Assembly (NCBI RefSeq): GCF_014349105.1 | Contig: NZ_JACSJI010000011.1 | Span: 60,247 to 124,246, forward strand | DNA: 64,000 nt | Origin: Caulobacter sp. 17J80-11 | Lineage (GTDB): Bacteria; Pseudomonadota; Alphaproteobacteria; Caulobacterales; Caulobacteraceae | Direction of reading: 5' to 3' | In this document: one piece after another, positions 1 to 10,825 of the stretch | How the letters are laid out: each line of letters starts with the position of its first letter | Numbering within the stretch: the first letter of the stretch is position 1 | Notes under the pieces: generated by a model | Databases searched by the model: none | Seen by the model: the letters and a program-made list of their open reading frames with translations, nothing else | What the model was told of the DNA's origin: nothing | Made by a program: the position numbers and the translations under genes

Positions 1-1355
<1,355 letters not shown>

Positions 1356-1382
1356 TCAGCCCTGCGGCGAGGCCGGTCCGGA

Positions 1383-1694
1383 TCAGGCGGCCTTGGCGGC
1401 GGCGTCGCGGTCGACGACGCCCAGGATGTCGGACTCCTTCATGATCAGGAGGTCCTTGCCGTCGATACGCACTTCCGTGCCCGACCACTTGCCGAACAGG
1501 ATGCGGTCGCCGGCCTTCACGTCGAGCTCGACGCGCTTGCCGGTCTCGTCGCGGGCGCCCGGGCCGACGGCCAGGACTTCGCCTTCCTGCGGCTTTTCCT
1601 TCGCGGTGTCGGGGATGATGATCCCGCCCTTGGTCTTCTCTTCCTCTTCCACGCGCTTCACGAGCACGCGGTCGCCGAGCGGACGAAACTTCAT
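1383..1694 (-). CDS. groS: 10-kDa co-chaperonin GroES
   Basis: Heptameric lid of the GroEL chamber. The 103-residue protein starts [14 protein letters not shown], the universal GroES N-terminus, and contains the mobile-loop region [20 protein letters not shown] that binds GroEL. A longer in-frame start at 1718 would add eight residues that the family lacks, so ATG 1694 is chosen. First gene of groESL; the CIRCE operator lies 46 bp upstream. The C-terminal Ala-rich tail (DRDAAAKAA) is slightly longer than usual. Confidence 0.98.
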   Translation of the reverse strand: MKFRPLGDRVLVKRVEEEEKTKGGIIIPDTAKEKPQEGEVLAVGPGARDETGKRVELDVKAGDRILFGKWSGTEVRIDGKDLLIMKESDILGVVDRDAAAKAA

Positions 1695-1740
1695 CTGCCT
1701 CATCTCCGTATGGATCAAAGTCCCCCAGAGGCGCCTGCGA

Positions 1741-1767
1741 TTAGCAGTCGCGTCCCCTGAGTGCTAA
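1741..1767 (-). promoter_or_regulatory. CIRCE operator (HrcA site) of groESL
   Basis: TTAGCAGTC, nine bases, then GAGTGCTAA. This matches the consensus TTAGCACTC-N9-GAGTGCTAA with one mismatch. HrcA binds CIRCE and represses chaperonin genes; in Caulobacter this adds to a heat-shock sigma-32 promoter. On the minus strand a CTTGACT hexamer near 1801-1808 could be the -35 of that promoter, but I see no clear -10. Confidence 0.93.
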
Positions 1768-1891
1768 CGCGCCGGGGACGTAAGGAGACGGTCAAAACGA
1801 GTCAAGGGCGGCCGAGCCGGAAACAGCCGGGCTTTTTTCCGGGGCCGCGCCCAGCCTATATGGGAGTTAGCTTTTCCGAGGGGAGCCTAAA

Positions 1892-2293
1892 GTGTCGGGT
1901 CTGGAGATCGCGCTCGTGCTGGGCGGGCTGGCGGCGTTCGCCGGCGCGGCCGTGGGCATGCTGGCGCTGGGCGGCTGGGACGCCGCCGACCTCGGCTTCT
2001 CGCCGCCGTCCGGCCAGCGGCTGACGATCGGCGCTTATCTGTTGGCCTCGCACGCGGTGACCGCGGCGACGCTGTGGCAGGCCCCCAAGATCGGATCCTG
2101 CCTGGCGGCTTCGCTGGGAGCGGGCTGGCTGGGGGCCGCGGCCGCCGGCCTGATCGCGCTGGCGGCGGCGCCCGCGAATCCCGCCAAACGGGCGCGCGCG
2201 GCGGCCTTCCGGGCGGCCATGGGCCTGGCCCTGCTGGCCCCGCTGTGGGCCTACGTGCAGCTGATCCGGGCGGCGACGGCCGGGATCATCTGA
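1892..2293 (+). CDS. Small hydrophobic membrane protein, unknown function
   Basis: A 133-residue protein starting at GTG 1892 behind GGGGAGCC. It has three or four hydrophobic stretches: about residues 5-28, 45-63, 75-95 and 108-130. They are rich in Ala, Gly and Leu, with a short positive loop NPAKRARAA before the last. I recognise no family motif. It stands alone between groESL and a convergent histidine kinase gene whose stop is only 3 bp away. A cytoplasmic-membrane location is inferred from composition only. Confidence 0.7.
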   Translation: MSGLEIALVLGGLAAFAGAAVGMLALGGWDAADLGFSPPSGQRLTIGAYLLASHAVTAATLWQAPKIGSCLAASLGAGWLGAAAAGLIALAAAPANPAKRARAAAFRAAMGLALLAPLWAYVQLIRAATAGII

Positions 2294-2296
2294 CCC

Positions 2297-3994
2297 TCAG
2301 CCCTGGCGCTTGGGGACGAAGATCAGGCTCACCCGCAGGCCGCCGTCAGGGCCCGATCCCACCTCCAGGTCAGCGGTGAGGTCGGCGGCCATGGCCCGCA
2401 CCACCTTCATGCCCAGCCCCGAGCCGGCCGGCTTGGCGCCGGGGGCCATGCCCACGCCGTCGTCCTCGACGCAGACCTCCAGGCGCGGCCCGTGCGGTTC
2501 GAGCCGGACCCGGATCTCGCCCGGGCGGCCGTCCGGATAAGCGTACTTGGCGGCGTTGGTGACCAGCTCGGCCACCGCCACGCCGACGCCCACCGCCATG
2601 TCGGCGTCGACCAGCACTTCGCGCTCGCCGCGGAACTGCAGGCGCGGGCCCGCCCCCTCCAGCGACTCGGCCAGCTCGACCACCAGGTGCTGGAGGTAGG
2701 CCTTCAGATCGACGTGCCCGGCCCCGTCGTCGCCGTAGAGGCGCTGGTGCACCCGCCCGACCGCCAGGATGCGGGCGCGGGTGTCCTGCAGGGCGGCGCG
2801 CGCGCCGGGGTCCTTCACCGCCTCGGCCTGCAGGGCGACCAGCGAGCTGACCAGCTGCAGGCTGTTGGCCACCCGGTGGTTGACCTCGCGCAACAGGAAC
2901 TCCGCCTTGCTCTTGGCCCGCAGCGCCTCCGTCTCGGCGGCCTGGGCGCGGGCCAGGCCGTTCGCCTGGGCGCGGGCGGCGGCCGCCGAGGTGGCGGTCA
3001 GGGCGAAGCCGGCCAGCAGGATCGGCAGGGCGGTCCGCCACCAGGGCGGGGCGGGGAAGCCCTCGTTGGCGCGCAGCTGCATCACCCAGGTGCGCCCGGC
3101 GACGTCGAGGCGGCGCTCGACGCGGAAGCGGCTTGGGCGGCGGCTCTCGACCGTGGGCGAGGAGAACAGCAGGCCCGCTTCGCCGGCGGCGGCGTCGAAC
3201 ACCTCGACGTCGACCTGGTCGAGCAGGCCGGTGCCGGCGAACACCTGGCGGAACAGGTCGTGCGCGCGAAACGGGGAATAGACCCAGCCGATCAGGTCGG
3301 CGCGGCGGTCGGCCACCGTCTCCGGCGTGCTGCCGCGCGCGTAGACCGGCGTGTAGATCAGGAAGCCCGGCTGCTTATCGTGGTCGAGTTCCTGCACCAG
3401 GACGACCCGGCCCGAGGCGGCCGGCACGCCGAGGTCGCGGGCGCGGTCCATCGCCTCGCGCCGGATCGGCTCCGACATCATGTCGAAGCCCAGGGCCGCG
3501 CGATTGCGGCGGTCCTTCGGCAGCAGGTAGACGATCGCGCTTTCGGGCGACGGACCGGGCCAGGGTCGCACGCCGGCCGGCAGGGCGGACAGCATGCGTC
3601 CCGGGTGACGCGGCGCGCGCCGATCGATGCGCGCCGCGTAGCCCAGTCCCTGAACGCCGGGATAGCGGCGCTCCAGCTCGAGCTGGGCGGCGTAGCGCGC
3701 GAACTCCGCCTCGGTCACCTCGTCGCTGGCCGAGAACAGGCCCGAGGCGCCGTTCAGCAGGGCGACATAGGTGTCCAGCCGGTTCTGGGTGTTCAGCACG
3801 GTCTGGTCGGCGAGGCGGGCGAAGCGCTCGTGGGTGCGCTGCTCGACCAGGTTCTGCGACCAGGCCGCGATGACGAGCGTCAGCATCGCGCCGACGATCG
3901 CGACCACGTCGGGCCTCGCCACCAATCGCCGCAGGGTCGCCGCCGCTTTCAGCACATCCTCCCGAGCCCGCCGAGGCGAATAAGCGACGCGCAT
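2297..3994 (-). CDS. CHASE-domain sensor histidine kinase (HisKA_2/HWE-like)
   Basis: A 565-residue membrane sensor kinase. One N-terminal transmembrane helix (about residues 30-48) is followed by a periplasmic CHASE domain (about 75-285; RRYPGVQGLGYAARI and GFLIYTPVY are typical). A second helix lies near 318-340. A short coiled region precedes the phosphoacceptor box EVNHRVANSLQLVSSL, the HisKA_2 form. The ATPase domain shows ELVTNAAKYAYP (N box), EDDGVGMAP (G1) and GSGLGMKVV. Such kinases often act in general stress or light signalling in alphaproteobacteria, but the ligand is unknown. No response regulator is adjacent, so it is an orphan. Confidence 0.9.
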   Translation of the reverse strand: MRVAYSPRRAREDVLKAAATLRRLVARPDVVAIVGAMLTLVIAAWSQNLVEQRTHERFARLADQTVLNTQNRLDTYVALLNGASGLFSASDEVTEAEFARYAAQLELERRYPGVQGLGYAARIDRRAPRHPGRMLSALPAGVRPWPGPSPESAIVYLLPKDRRNRAALGFDMMSEPIRREAMDRARDLGVPAASGRVVLVQELDHDKQPGFLIYTPVYARGSTPETVADRRADLIGWVYSPFRAHDLFRQVFAGTGLLDQVDVEVFDAAAGEAGLLFSSPTVESRRPSRFRVERRLDVAGRTWVMQLRANEGFPAPPWWRTALPILLAGFALTATSAAAARAQANGLARAQAAETEALRAKSKAEFLLREVNHRVANSLQLVSSLVALQAEAVKDPGARAALQDTRARILAVGRVHQRLYGDDGAGHVDLKAYLQHLVVELAESLEGAGPRLQFRGEREVLVDADMAVGVGVAVAELVTNAAKYAYPDGRPGEIRVRLEPHGPRLEVCVEDDGVGMAPGAKPAGSGLGMKVVRAMAADLTADLEVGSGPDGGLRVSLIFVPKRQG

Positions 3995-4211
3995 CTAGAG
4001 CAGTTGCCGATGATCGGGAAAAACGGCGCTCTGTCGAGGGCGGGTGCGATCCCCCGCCGCGTCCCGGCGAATTTTCTGTCGTGATTTTTGCGGAGCGGCG
4101 GCGTCCTCGCCGCTGTCCTGAAAGGACAAGCCCGTGTCGCGCGTTGCGAAGCGGGCCGGGACGGGCCTGCTAGCTTCGGCGCCGATGGCGAAGGCGAGGA
4201 GAAGCGTGCCG

Positions 4212-4784
4212 ATGGAGACCACCGTCCTGATCGTTCCGGGGCTGCGCGACCACGTGGCCGAGCACTGGCAGACCCTGCTGGCCGCGGAGCTTCCGCGCGT
4301 GCGCACCGTGCCGCCGCTTGAGCAGGACCGGCTGAGCTGCGCGGCCCGGGTCGAGGCGCTGGACCGCGCGCTGTCGACGATCGAGGGCCCGGTGGTCCTG
4401 GTCGCGCACAGCGCCGGCGTGATGATGGTGGCGCACTGGGCCCAGCGCTGCCGGCGCGCGATCAAGGGCGCGTTGCTGGCCGCGCCGGCCGACGTCGAGA
4501 CGCCGTTCCCGGCCCCGTATCCGACCACGGAGGAACTGCGCGCCCACGGCTGGCTGCCGATCCCGCGCGCGCGCCTGCCGTTCCCGAGCATCCTGGCCGC
4601 CAGCGAGAACGATCCGCTGGCCAGTTTCGACCGGGCGGCCGGGCTGGCGCGCGACTGGGGCAGCCGGTTGGTGAACATCGGCGCGGCCGGCCATCTGAAC
4701 CCGGCCTCGGGCTTCGGGCCGTGGCCGCAGGCGAAGGCTTTCATCGACGAGCTCGACCGGGAGCTCGCCGACCAGCCCGGCTGA
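4212..4784 (+). CDS. RBBP9/YdeN-family serine hydrolase
   Basis: A 190-residue cytoplasmic alpha/beta hydrolase of the RBBP9/YdeN family. The nucleophile elbow HSAGVMMV, an acidic residue in SENDPLASF and the histidine in GAAGHLNPASGFGPWP form the expected triad and the family's diagnostic C-terminal motif. ATG 4212 is preceded by GAGGAG about ten bases upstream. Earlier in-frame starts at 4134 and 4185 lack a ribosome site and lie outside the family's length. The substrate is unknown. Confidence 0.88.
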   Translation: METTVLIVPGLRDHVAEHWQTLLAAELPRVRTVPPLEQDRLSCAARVEALDRALSTIEGPVVLVAHSAGVMMVAHWAQRCRRAIKGALLAAPADVETPFPAPYPTTEELRAHGWLPIPRARLPFPSILAASENDPLASFDRAAGLARDWGSRLVNIGAAGHLNPASGFGPWPQAKAFIDELDRELADQPG

Positions 4785-4797
4785 ACCGGCGGGGCGC

Positions 4798-6186
4798 TTA
4801 CTTGCGCCCGCCGGCGTGGCCGGTGATCAGCCACAGCAGGAAGGGCTGGGCGCCGCCGAACGGCGGGTGGAACAGCTCGATCGGGAACAGGCGGTGCTGG
4901 TCGTAGACCGACCGCGCGTGGGACAGTTCCCGGAAACCTTCCGCGCCGTGGTAGTTGCCCATGCCCGATGTGCCCGTCCCGCCGAACGGCAGGTCGTGCT
5001 GGGCCACCTGCCAGCCCCAGTCGTTGAAGGCGACGCCGCCCGAGTGGGTGCGCTTCAGCAGGGTTTCGCGCTCGGCCTGGTCGTGGCCGAAGTAATAGAG
5101 CGCGAGCGGACGCGTGCCGGCGTTGACCCGCGCCACCACGGCCTCGAACGCGGTGTAGGTGAACACCGGCAGGATCGGGCCGAAGATCTCTTCCTGGGCC
5201 AGGCGCATGTCGTCGGTGACGCCGAGCACGACCTGCAGGCCCATGCGCCGGCCGTCGACCGGCGTCGCGGCGGTCAGGGCGCGGGCGCCCTTGGCGCGGG
5301 CGTCCTCGATCAGGCCCTGCTGACGCTCGAAGGCGCCGGGGTGGATCAGGGCGGTGGTGCCGCCGCTGGCGAACTTGTCGAACGCCTTCAGCGCCTGCTC
5401 GGCGAAGGCCTCGGCCTGTTCCTCGGGGATCAGGGCGTAGTCGGGGGCCACGCAGACCTGGCCGGCGTTGGCGGTCTTGCCGTGGGCGATGCGGCGGGCC
5501 GCGACGGCGATGTCGGCGGTGCGCGAGACGATGGCCGGCGACTTGCCGCCCAGCTCCAGGGTCACGGGCGTCAGGTTGTCGGCGGCGGCGCGCATGACGT
5601 GACGGCCGATCTCCGGCGAGCCGGTGAAGATCATGTGGTCGAACGGCAGGGCGGAGAACGCCTTCGCGACCTCGGGGCCGCCCTCGACGACGCAGACCTC
5701 GTCTTCAGTGAAGCATTCGGCCAGCAGGGTCTTCAGCGCCGTGGACACCGCCGGCGCGTACTCCGACGTCTTCAGCATGACGCGGTTGCCGGCCGCCAGC
5801 GCGGTCGCGATCGGGCCCAGCGCCAGATAGATCGGGAAGTTCCAGGGCGAGATCACGCCGACCACGCCCTTCGGCTGGTAGGTGACGTAGGCGCGGTTGC
5901 CGAAGAACAGCCGGTCGACCTTGCGGCGCGACGGCTTCATCCAGCGCTTCAGGCCGCCCAGCAGGTGGTCGATGTGGCTGAACAGCGGCACCACGTCGAG
6001 CATCAGCGTCTCGTGCGGCGCGCGGCAGCTGAAGTCGGCGTCGGCGGCCCGGGCCAGCGCCTCGGCGTGCTTGCGGACCGTCTGGCGCAGGCGCTTCAGC
6101 GCGTCGCGACGCTCGGCGTAGGTCGGGTAGGGGCGGGCCAGGAAGGCCTCGCGCTGGCGGGCGAGCAGGGCGGCGGGCTGGGACAT
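4798..6186 (-). CDS. Coniferyl-aldehyde-type NAD(P)-dependent aldehyde dehydrogenase
   Basis: A 462-residue class 3-like aldehyde dehydrogenase of the kind annotated as coniferyl aldehyde dehydrogenase (CalB), which oxidises aromatic aldehydes to acids. The catalytic residues are visible: the Asn in SPWNFPIYLALGP, the general-base Glu in LELGGKSP, and the nucleophile Cys in NAGQVCVAPDY. The C-terminal PFGGTGTSGMGNYHG motif is typical of this subgroup, which has the short N-terminus seen here. It follows a TetR gene by 16 bp on the same strand, so they are probably co-transcribed and the regulator probably controls it. The substrate is inferred from family resemblance only; fatty aldehydes are possible. 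Confidence 0.87.
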   Translation of the reverse strand: MSQPAALLARQREAFLARPYPTYAERRDALKRLRQTVRKHAEALARAADADFSCRAPHETLMLDVVPLFSHIDHLLGGLKRWMKPSRRKVDRLFFGNRAYVTYQPKGVVGVISPWNFPIYLALGPIATALAAGNRVMLKTSEYAPAVSTALKTLLAECFTEDEVCVVEGGPEVAKAFSALPFDHMIFTGSPEIGRHVMRAAADNLTPVTLELGGKSPAIVSRTADIAVAARRIAHGKTANAGQVCVAPDYALIPEEQAEAFAEQALKAFDKFASGGTTALIHPGAFERQQGLIEDARAKGARALTAATPVDGRRMGLQVVLGVTDDMRLAQEEIFGPILPVFTYTAFEAVVARVNAGTRPLALYYFGHDQAERETLLKRTHSGGVAFNDWGWQVAQHDLPFGGTGTSGMGNYHGAEGFRELSHARSVYDQHRLFPIELFHPPFGGAQPFLLWLITGHAGGRK

Positions 6187-6202
6187 GGTGCGGCTCGTCG
6201 GA

Positions 6203-6937
6203 TCAGGATTTCTTGCGCTTTCGCGTCGGTGTCGGGGGCGGCGCGGGCGCGCCCGCCTCGGCCAGGAAGGCCGCCAGACGGCCGCCGGCGATCAGTTTCC
6301 ACTCGCGGATCACCGCCTGTCGACGCGGGCCCGCCGGCGTGCGCCACACCAGCAGCTGCATGCCCCCGGCGACGGCCATGGAGGCGCTCGTGTAGGCGTC
6401 GATCGCTTCCGGCGCGACGTGGGGCAGGGCCTGTTTCAGGATGTCGGCCAGGGCGGCGGCGATCTGGGCGTCGGAACGCGCGGCGGTCTCCGCGTAGGCG
6501 GCGGTGTGGCGCAGCTCCAGGATCAGGTCGATGGCCCCGGGCTCGGCTTCGTAGCGGGCCAGGGCCGCGTCGATCATGTCGGCCACCAGCCGCATGGGGT
6601 CGCCGGACAGGTCGAAGCCCTGGGCCACGCCGAGCGCGACGTCGTCGACGCTGAACATGGCCCGCTCCACCAGGGCGGCGGCCACCGCGTCCATGTTGGC
6701 GAAGTACTGGTAGATCGAACTGACCGGCAGTTCGGCGGCCTCGGCCACCATCGCGCCCGACACGTTGGCGCGCCCGTGCCGGATGATCAGCGCCGCCGCC
6801 GTATCGAGGATCTTCTCGACACGCGCCTTCGACCGCTGCTGGCGCGGGCGGGCGCGCAGTCCAGCGGACTCCTCCTCATCGATCGGCGCGATCTTTAGCG
6901 ACGGGAGTGGCGGCATGTCCTCAGCGATGCCTCGCAA
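6203..6937 (-). CDS. TetR/AcrR-family transcriptional regulator
   Basis: A 244-residue regulator. The N-terminal helix-turn-helix reads KARVEKILDTAAALIIRHG followed by VSSIYQYFANMDAV, the TetR pattern. The rest is a helical ligand-binding domain. It heads a two-gene unit with the aldehyde dehydrogenase and is divergent from the TonB receptor gene at 7061. Two 5-3-5 palindromes in the 123-bp gap are candidate operators. An aldehyde or its precursor is the simplest inducer guess (inference). The C-terminus ends in a basic tail RKRKKS. Confidence 0.92.
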   Translation of the reverse strand: MRGIAEDMPPLPSLKIAPIDEEESAGLRARPRQQRSKARVEKILDTAAALIIRHGRANVSGAMVAEAAELPVSSIYQYFANMDAVAAALVERAMFSVDDVALGVAQGFDLSGDPMRLVADMIDAALARYEAEPGAIDLILELRHTAAYAETAARSDAQIAAALADILKQALPHVAPEAIDAYTSASMAVAGGMQLLVWRTPAGPRRQAVIREWKLIAGGRLAAFLAEAGAPAPPPTPTRKRKKS

Positions 6938-6946
6938 GCGTCGCTA

Positions 6947-6959
6947 TTGACAAGGTCAA
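6947..6959. promoter_or_regulatory. Palindrome TTGAC-AAG-GTCAA, candidate TetR operator
   Basis: A perfect inverted repeat with 5-base arms, 10 bp upstream of the TetR start in the gap with the TonB receptor gene. TTGACA also resembles a -35 box reading rightward, so binding here could block both directions. TetR proteins usually bind somewhat longer palindromes; assignment rests on position alone. Confidence 0.35.
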
Positions 6960-7035
6960 AACAGCGCCTACCGTCCAAAATCTGAAAAAATTCACGTTTG
7001 GGCGGCTGATCCGGGTCTCGGGCGACCGCACCAGA

Positions 7036-7048
7036 CCGAACGTTTCGG
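7036..7048. promoter_or_regulatory. Palindrome CCGAA-CGT-TTCGG upstream of TonB receptor
   Basis: A second 5-3-5 perfect inverted repeat, ending 12 bp before ATG 7061 and overlapping the start of the GGGGGGAA ribosome site. It could be an operator or a small hairpin that masks the ribosome site. Function unproven. Confidence 0.3.
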
Positions 7049-7060
7049 GGGGAACGTCAC

Positions 7061-9532
7061 ATGATTTCAATGACTAAGCGCGCTCGTGCGCTCCGTAAGC
7101 ACGCGCTCGTCTCGGCGACCGCTCTGGCGACTCTGTGGCCCGCCCTGGCCTTCGCGCAGGCCGCGCCCGCCCAGGACGACTCCGCTCAGCTGGAAGAAAT
7201 CGTCGTCACCGCCCAGAAGCGAGAGCAGCGCCTCCAGGACGTGCCGATCACGGTCAACGCCTTCAACGCCGAGGCCATCGAAGCCCTGGGCGCCCAGCAG
7301 ATGGGCGACCTGCAGGCCTTCACGCCGGGTCTGTCGGTCGACGACAACTCGGTCACTCAGCCCAAGTTCGCGATCCGCGGCATCGCCACCGACGACTTCG
7401 GCATCGGCACCGAGCCGTCGGCCGCGGTGTTCATCGACGGCGTCTATTCGGCCCGCACCGGCGGCGCCCTGATCTTCTTCGACGACCTGGAGCGGGTCGA
7501 AGTGCTGAAGGGCCCGCAGGGCACCCTGTTCGGCCGCAACGCCGCCGCCGGCGCCATCTCGATCACCACCCGCAAGCCGTCTTACGAGTTCGAAGGCGAC
7601 CTGCAGGCCCGCATCGGCAACTACGGCAAGACCCAGCTGACCGGCATGATCAACGTGCCGCTGAGCGACACCGTCGCCCTGCGCGTCAACGGCCTCTACA
7701 ACAAGCGCGACGGCTGGCTGAAGGACGCGGCCACCGGCGAGGACCTGGACCGCGAAGGCAACTGGTCGGGCCGCGCCGCCCTGCGCTGGCGGCCGACCGA
7801 CAGCACCGACATCCAGCTGAGCTGGGACCACGACGACACCGACAAGGACGGCCCGGCCGCGGTCGGCATCGGTCCGTTCGCGATGAGCGGCGGCGATCCG
7901 TTCGGCCCGTTCGCCAACGACGTGATCAGCTCGCACGAGACCCGCGTGCTGGACGGCCTGACGCTGAACGCCCGCCACGACTTCGGCGACGTGACCCTGA
8001 CCAGCATCACCTCATGGAAGAAGTTCGAGACCGCCAACCGCGAGGACGAGGACGGCACGAACATTCCGGAGCTCTACTTCGACACCGAGAACCGCGAAGA
8101 GAACAAGAGCTTCTCGCAGGAACTGCGCCTGAGCCACGACGGCGACCGCTTCCACTGGATCGCCGGCGTCAGCTACTTCCAGGAAGACGCCTACCAGTCG
8201 AGCGTCACCACGGCCCTGACCGACTCGATCGACACGGTGATCGACAACGTGCTGGTCAGCATGGGCGGCTCGCCGATCTCGCTGTTCCACACCCTCGACT
8301 CGTTCGGCCTGCCCGTGCTGGGCACCACCTGGACGGAAGCCTTCGAGGACTGGGGCGACAACCGCTCTTGGGCCGCCTACGGCGACCTGACCTGGGCCGC
8401 GACCGACAAGCTGAACCTGACGGTCGGCCTGCGCTACACCGACGACGAGCGGACCTTCTCCTGGCTGAACGGCGCGCACGTCGCGCCGGGTCTCGAGGCT
8501 GCGGTCGCGCCGGGCGCCGCCTACAACGCCATCCTGGGCGGGCCGTTCTTCCCCGACGCGGCGATGATCGACGCCAACACCTTCTACAACACGCTGGCGT
8601 CCCTGCCGCCGCCGCTGGGCATGGGCCTGGGCGCGACCGGCGACATCGTGTTCGAGCAAGGCGCGCTGGAAGGCGTGAAGTTCAAGCGCAAGGCCAGCTT
8701 CAACGACCTCAGCCCGCGCTTCGTGGTCGACTACAAGGTCACGCCGGACATGATGGTGTTCGGCTCGATCGCCCGCGGCTACAAGGCCGGCGGCTTCAAC
8801 AGCCTGGCGATCAACTCGTACTTCGAGCCGGAGTCGGTCTGGAACTACGAGGGCGGCGTCAAGTCCGAGTGGCTGAACCACCGCCTGCGGGTCAACGCCT
8901 CGGCCTACTACTTCCAGTACGACAACCGTCAGCAGATCTCGCTGGTCTCGGGCGGGCTGGTGCCGCAGTACCAGACCCTGACCGGCGACAGCGAAGCCTG
9001 GGGCGTCGACCTCGAAGCGGTCTGGAAGGTCACGCCGAACCTGACGATCACGGAATCGGCCGGCTACATCGACTCCACCTGGATCGAGCGCACGGAATTC
9101 CCGCTCAGCGGTCCTGTGGACATTTCGGGGCAGCCGACCGGCGAGCCGAACCTGAAGATGGCCACCGGCGTGCACTACGAGCGCGACGTCGCCAACCTGG
9201 GCGAGGTGTTCTTCGACGCCAGCTACAGCTACGTCTCGGCGCCCCGGAAGAACGACGCGAGCTACGGCCAGCGCATGGTCCTGGAATCCGTCCTCGGCCT
9301 GGTCGACTACTCGAAGCTCGGCTCGCTGGACGACTCCCGCAACCTGGTGAACGCCCGCATCGGCTGGAACTCTCCGGACGGCCGCTACACCGCGTCGGTC
9401 TGGGCCGAGAACCTGCTCGACGAGCGCACCGTCGCCTCGCTCAACACCATCTCCGCCACCTCGCTCGGCACCCCGTACGTCCGCCTCGACCAGCCGCGGT
9501 TCTGGGGCGTGCAACTCGGCGTCCACTTCTGA
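7061..9532 (+). CDS. TonB-dependent outer-membrane receptor
   Basis: An 823-residue outer-membrane active transporter. A cleavable signal peptide ends near AFAQA (about residue 33). The TonB box EEIVVTAQKR follows at about 46, then the plug domain with LKGPQGTLFGRNAAAGAISI, and a 22-strand-type barrel ending in the aromatic VQLGVHF. ATG 7061 has a GGGGGG ribosome site; a second ATG at 7070 is less well placed. Its start faces away from the TetR/aldehyde dehydrogenase unit. A beta-helix lipoprotein and a diheme cytochrome lipoprotein follow directly, suggesting a shared substrate. Sequence alone does not tell the ligand, and no Fur-like box is seen upstream. Confidence 0.95.
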   Translation: MISMTKRARALRKHALVSATALATLWPALAFAQAAPAQDDSAQLEEIVVTAQKREQRLQDVPITVNAFNAEAIEALGAQQMGDLQAFTPGLSVDDNSVTQPKFAIRGIATDDFGIGTEPSAAVFIDGVYSARTGGALIFFDDLERVEVLKGPQGTLFGRNAAAGAISITTRKPSYEFEGDLQARIGNYGKTQLTGMINVPLSDTVALRVNGLYNKRDGWLKDAATGEDLDREGNWSGRAALRWRPTDSTDIQLSWDHDDTDKDGPAAVGIGPFAMSGGDPFGPFANDVISSHETRVLDGLTLNARHDFGDVTLTSITSWKKFETANREDEDGTNIPELYFDTENREENKSFSQELRLSHDGDRFHWIAGVSYFQEDAYQSSVTTALTDSIDTVIDNVLVSMGGSPISLFHTLDSFGLPVLGTTWTEAFEDWGDNRSWAAYGDLTWAATDKLNLTVGLRYTDDERTFSWLNGAHVAPGLEAAVAPGAAYNAILGGPFFPDAAMIDANTFYNTLASLPPPLGMGLGATGDIVFEQGALEGVKFKRKASFNDLSPRFVVDYKVTPDMMVFGSIARGYKAGGFNSLAINSYFEPESVWNYEGGVKSEWLNHRLRVNASAYYFQYDNRQQISLVSGGLVPQYQTLTGDSEAWGVDLEAVWKVTPNLTITESAGYIDSTWIERTEFPLSGPVDISGQPTGEPNLKMATGVHYERDVANLGEVFFDASYSYVSAPRKNDASYGQRMVLESVLGLVDYSKLGSLDDSRNLVNARIGWNSPDGRYTASVWAENLLDERTVASLNTISATSLGTPYVRLDQPRFWGVQLGVHF

Positions 9533-9554
9533 GCCCCGGAAAGACAGAAAGCTC

Positions 9555-10808
9555 ATGACCGTTCGTAAGTACGCGCTTTCCGCCTGCGCCGTGTCGGCGC
9601 TCATGGCCCTGGCCGCCTGCGATCAGGCGCCCAAGGCCGGGGCTGACGGCCTGATCCGTGATCCGGCCTTCGAGACCAAGCTCCAGGAGCAGCTGCTCGA
9701 CGCCAAGGCCGGCGACGTGATCACCATCCCGGCCGGCAAGTACCTGCTGACCAAGACCCTCAGCCTCGCCGTCGACGGCGTGACCATCCGCGGCGCGGGC
9801 ATGGACAAGACCGTGCTGTCCTTCGCCGGCCAGGTCTCCGGCGGCGAAGGCGTCAACGTCACCGGCAACGGCGTCACCGTCGAGGACATCGGCATCGAGG
9901 ACGCCGGCGGCAACGGCTTCAAGGCCAACGGCGTGAAGGACCTGACCCTGCGTCGCGTCCGCGCCGAGTGGACCGCCGGGCCGAACCCGAAGAACGGCGC
10001 CTACGGCCTGTACCCGGTGCAGACTCAGAACCTGCTGATCGAAGACTGCGTGGTGAAGGGCGCCTCGGACGCCGGCATCTACGTCGGCCAGTCGCGCAAC
10101 ATCGTGGTGCGCAACAACCGCGCCGAGTACAACGTGGCCGGCATCGAGATCGAGAACTCGATCGGCGCCGACGTCTACGGCAACACCGCCACCAACAACA
10201 CCGGCGGCATCCTGGTCTTCAACATGCCGAACATCCCGGTCTCGGGCATCGGCACTCGCGTCTACAAGAACCAGGTCTTCGCCAACAACACCAAGAACTT
10301 CGCCGCCGAAGGCGCGGCGGTGCGCTCGGTGCCGGCCGGTTCGGGCGTGCTGATCAATTCCAATGACGGCGTCGAGATCTTCGACAACGACATCCACGAC
10401 AACAAGACGCTGAACGTCGGCATCTCCAGCTATTACTCGACCGGCTACCAGAACAAGACCGGCATCGCGCCGAACTTCGATCCGTACCCGGAGCAGATCT
10501 ATGTCACGGGCAACCGATTCAAGGGCGGCGGCGACGCGCCCGACGGCCAGCTCGGGGTGCTGAAGCTGGCCATGTTCGGCCTGAAGGGCCGCCTGCCCGA
10601 CGTGCTGTGGGACGGTTGGCGCAACCCGAAGGTCAAATCGCCGGAGATCTGCATCGACAACGGCGAGGCCGAGGTCCTGAACATCGACGGGCCGAACAAG
10701 TACGCCAACCCGAAGATCGACGCCTCCTTCCGCTGCCAGCCCAAGACCCGCCTGCCGGCGGTCGTGCTGACCGGCGCGCTGGCGGACAAGCCGGCGACGG
10801 CGAACTGA
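9555..10808 (+). CDS. Parallel beta-helix repeat lipoprotein (TIGR03805-like)
   Basis: A 417-residue secreted lipoprotein. The signal peptide has the lipobox LAAC (Cys about residue 22). Residues about 60-330 are right-handed beta-helix repeats rich in G-V-x-V-x-x-N-x rungs, such as [23 protein letters not shown] split over successive coils. This matches a family that, as I recall, is nearly always found beside an HNE_0200/SO2930-type cytochrome, which is the next gene here. It starts 22 bp after the receptor gene, so the two are probably one transcript. Beta-helix proteins often bind or cleave polysaccharides, but no catalytic residues can be assigned. Confidence 0.82.
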   Translation: MTVRKYALSACAVSALMALAACDQAPKAGADGLIRDPAFETKLQEQLLDAKAGDVITIPAGKYLLTKTLSLAVDGVTIRGAGMDKTVLSFAGQVSGGEGVNVTGNGVTVEDIGIEDAGGNGFKANGVKDLTLRRVRAEWTAGPNPKNGAYGLYPVQTQNLLIEDCVVKGASDAGIYVGQSRNIVVRNNRAEYNVAGIEIENSIGADVYGNTATNNTGGILVFNMPNIPVSGIGTRVYKNQVFANNTKNFAAEGAAVRSVPAGSGVLINSNDGVEIFDNDIHDNKTLNVGISSYYSTGYQNKTGIAPNFDPYPEQIYVTGNRFKGGGDAPDGQLGVLKLAMFGLKGRLPDVLWDGWRNPKVKSPEICIDNGEAEVLNIDGPNKYANPKIDASFRCQPKTRLPAVVLTGALADKPATAN

Positions 10809-10825
10809 CGACGGCCAGAGTTCCC

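Noticed and set aside
1827..1848. CCGG...CCGG with T-run as terminator
   Set aside because: Arms of only four bases and no gene ends there on the plus strand.
6973..7000. Fur box upstream of the TonB receptor (TGAAAAAATTCA)
   Set aside because: Only four-base arms and no match to the iron-box pattern seen at 29004.
7010..7040. Another ECF11 promoter (TGATCC near 7010)
   Set aside because: No TA-type -10 occurs 18 bases downstream.
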